This document shows positions 5,593-6,094 of a stretch of 6,094 nt of DNA, piece by piece; positions within the stretch are counted from its first letter, which is position 1, and each line of letters begins with the position of its first letter. This DNA is from Bifidobacteriaceae bacterium. GTDB taxonomy: Bacteria > Actinomycetota > Actinomycetes > Actinomycetales > WQXJ01. The stretch spans positions 1 to 6,094 of the forward strand of contig JAISCU010000352.1 in the NCBI GenBank assembly GCA_031265345.1, read 5' to 3'. The position numbers and the translations under genes were made by a program. Below the pieces are notes generated by a model, which saw only the letters and a list, made by a program, of their open reading frames with translations, was not told the DNA's origin and ran no database searches.

Positions 5593-6094
5593 GTGCCTGT
5601 ACCGACGCGCGAAGAAGTCCTGGCCGCCCTGGCCACCGTAATCGACCCCGAGATCCGCCGACCGATCACCGACCTGGACATGGTCCATTCGGTCGAGGTG
5701 GGCGAAGCCGGGGCGGTGACAGTCGAGATCCTGTTGACCATTCCGGGCTGCCCCCTGAAGGATCAGCTGGAACACGATGTCAAACGCGCGCTAGCGGCCT
5801 TGCGCGGCATCGGACTGGTGACCGTCCGGATGTCGGTCATGGACGAGGCCCAGCGCGAGGCCCTCAAGACCAAGCTGCGGGGCGGGCGGCCGGAGAAGAG
5901 TATTCCGTTCGCGCAGCCGGATTCGAAGACCAAGGTCATCGCGATCGCCTCGGGCAAGGGCGGGGTCGGAAAAAGCTCTGTCACCGCCAACCTGGCCGTG
6001 GCGTTGGCTGAGCTCGGTCTGGCGGTGGGGGTGCTCGATGCCGACATCCAGGGTTTCTCGATTCCGCGCATGTTGGGCGTGGAGAACGATCCGA
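5593..6094 (+). CDS. mrp: Mrp/NBP35-family iron-sulfur cluster carrier ATPase (partial, 3' end beyond window)
   Basis: 167 codons are visible and the gene runs off the right edge; full-length family members are about 370-390 residues. Residues about 5-80 form the MIP18/DUF59 iron-sulfur assembly domain, with its conserved Cys in [15 protein letters not shown]. After a linker the P-loop NTPase starts near 112: deviant Walker A GKGGVGKS at 121-128, including signature Lys122 and P-loop Lys127, then the switch/Walker A' segment [14 protein letters not shown] at 149-162. Mrp/ApbC proteins bind and transfer iron-sulfur clusters to target apoproteins in the cytoplasm. The metal-binding CxxC of the ATPase domain would lie past the edge and cannot be checked. 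GTG 5593 was chosen because it gives the usual short N-terminus ([20 protein letters not shown]) and lies 8 bases after a -10 box. The close link to the DUF1003 gene looks positional rather than functional. Confidence 0.95.
   Translation, partial: MPVPTREEVLAALATVIDPEIRRPITDLDMVHSVEVGEAGAVTVEILLTIPGCPLKDQLEHDVKRALAALRGIGLVTVRMSVMDEAQREALKTKLRGGRPEKSIPFAQPDSKTKVIAIASGKGGVGKSSVTANLAVALAELGLAVGVLDADIQGFSIPRMLGVENDP

Noticed and set aside
5202..5775. Two overlapping antisense frames opposite the DUF1003 and mrp genes
   Set aside because: Both are Arg/Ser-rich shadows of recognised genes and neither shows a motif.
5499..6011. + strand frame of 170 codons spanning the DUF1003 tail and start of mrp
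   Set aside because: It is out of frame with both recognised proteins, which have clear signatures, and its product is Pro/Arg/Gly-rich noise.

Overview
The window reads as ordinary chromosomal DNA from a high-GC actinobacterium. By eye GC is about two thirds and third codon positions are strongly G/C. The protein types and gene order (an actinobacterial variant-leucine-rich-repeat/propeller membrane protein, Xaa-Pro aminopeptidase, MgtE-N/CBS protein, DUF1003 protein, Mrp ATPase) resemble what I recall from Micrococcales and related Actinomycetales. The lineage is inferred from protein style and gene order, not from a marker gene. All five recognised genes lie on the + strand. I see no mobile element, CRISPR array, rRNA, tRNA or sign of recent transfer.

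Layout. Bases 1-92 are an edge region of uncertain content with a possible promoter. Bases 177-1919 (or from 96) encode a single-pass membrane protein: a cytoplasmic leucine-rich-variant-like domain, a proline-rich linker, one membrane helix and an extracytoplasmic PQQ-like beta-propeller. A 126-base gap with overlapping inverted repeats leads to an M24 aminopeptidase P (2046-3596) with all five metal ligands. A 97-base gap leads to a protein with a PRC-barrel-like N-terminus, an MgtE N-domain and a CBS pair but no membrane domain (3694-4986). It overlaps by 8 bases a DUF1003 membrane protein with two helices and a coiled-coil tail (4979-5569). After 23 bases, the Mrp/NBP35-type iron-sulfur carrier ATPase begins at 5593 and runs off the right edge.

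How the parts fit. The MgtE-like and DUF1003 genes form a clear translationally coupled pair, and the second has a near-perfect Shine-Dalgarno sequence. They may act together at the membrane as a magnesium- or nucleotide-sensing unit, but that is inference. The aminopeptidase and Mrp are housekeeping functions.

The most consistent non-coding signal is regulatory. Three of the five genes (aminopeptidase, MgtE-like, mrp) have a TANNNT -10 box ending 6-8 bases before the likely start codon, the signature of leaderless transcripts. In the aminopeptidase gene the furthest-upstream ATG lies inside the -10 box, so the GTG at 2046 is the better start. I found no clearly new defence, mobile or biosynthetic system; the detached MgtE sensor paired with DUF1003 is the most interesting functional question.
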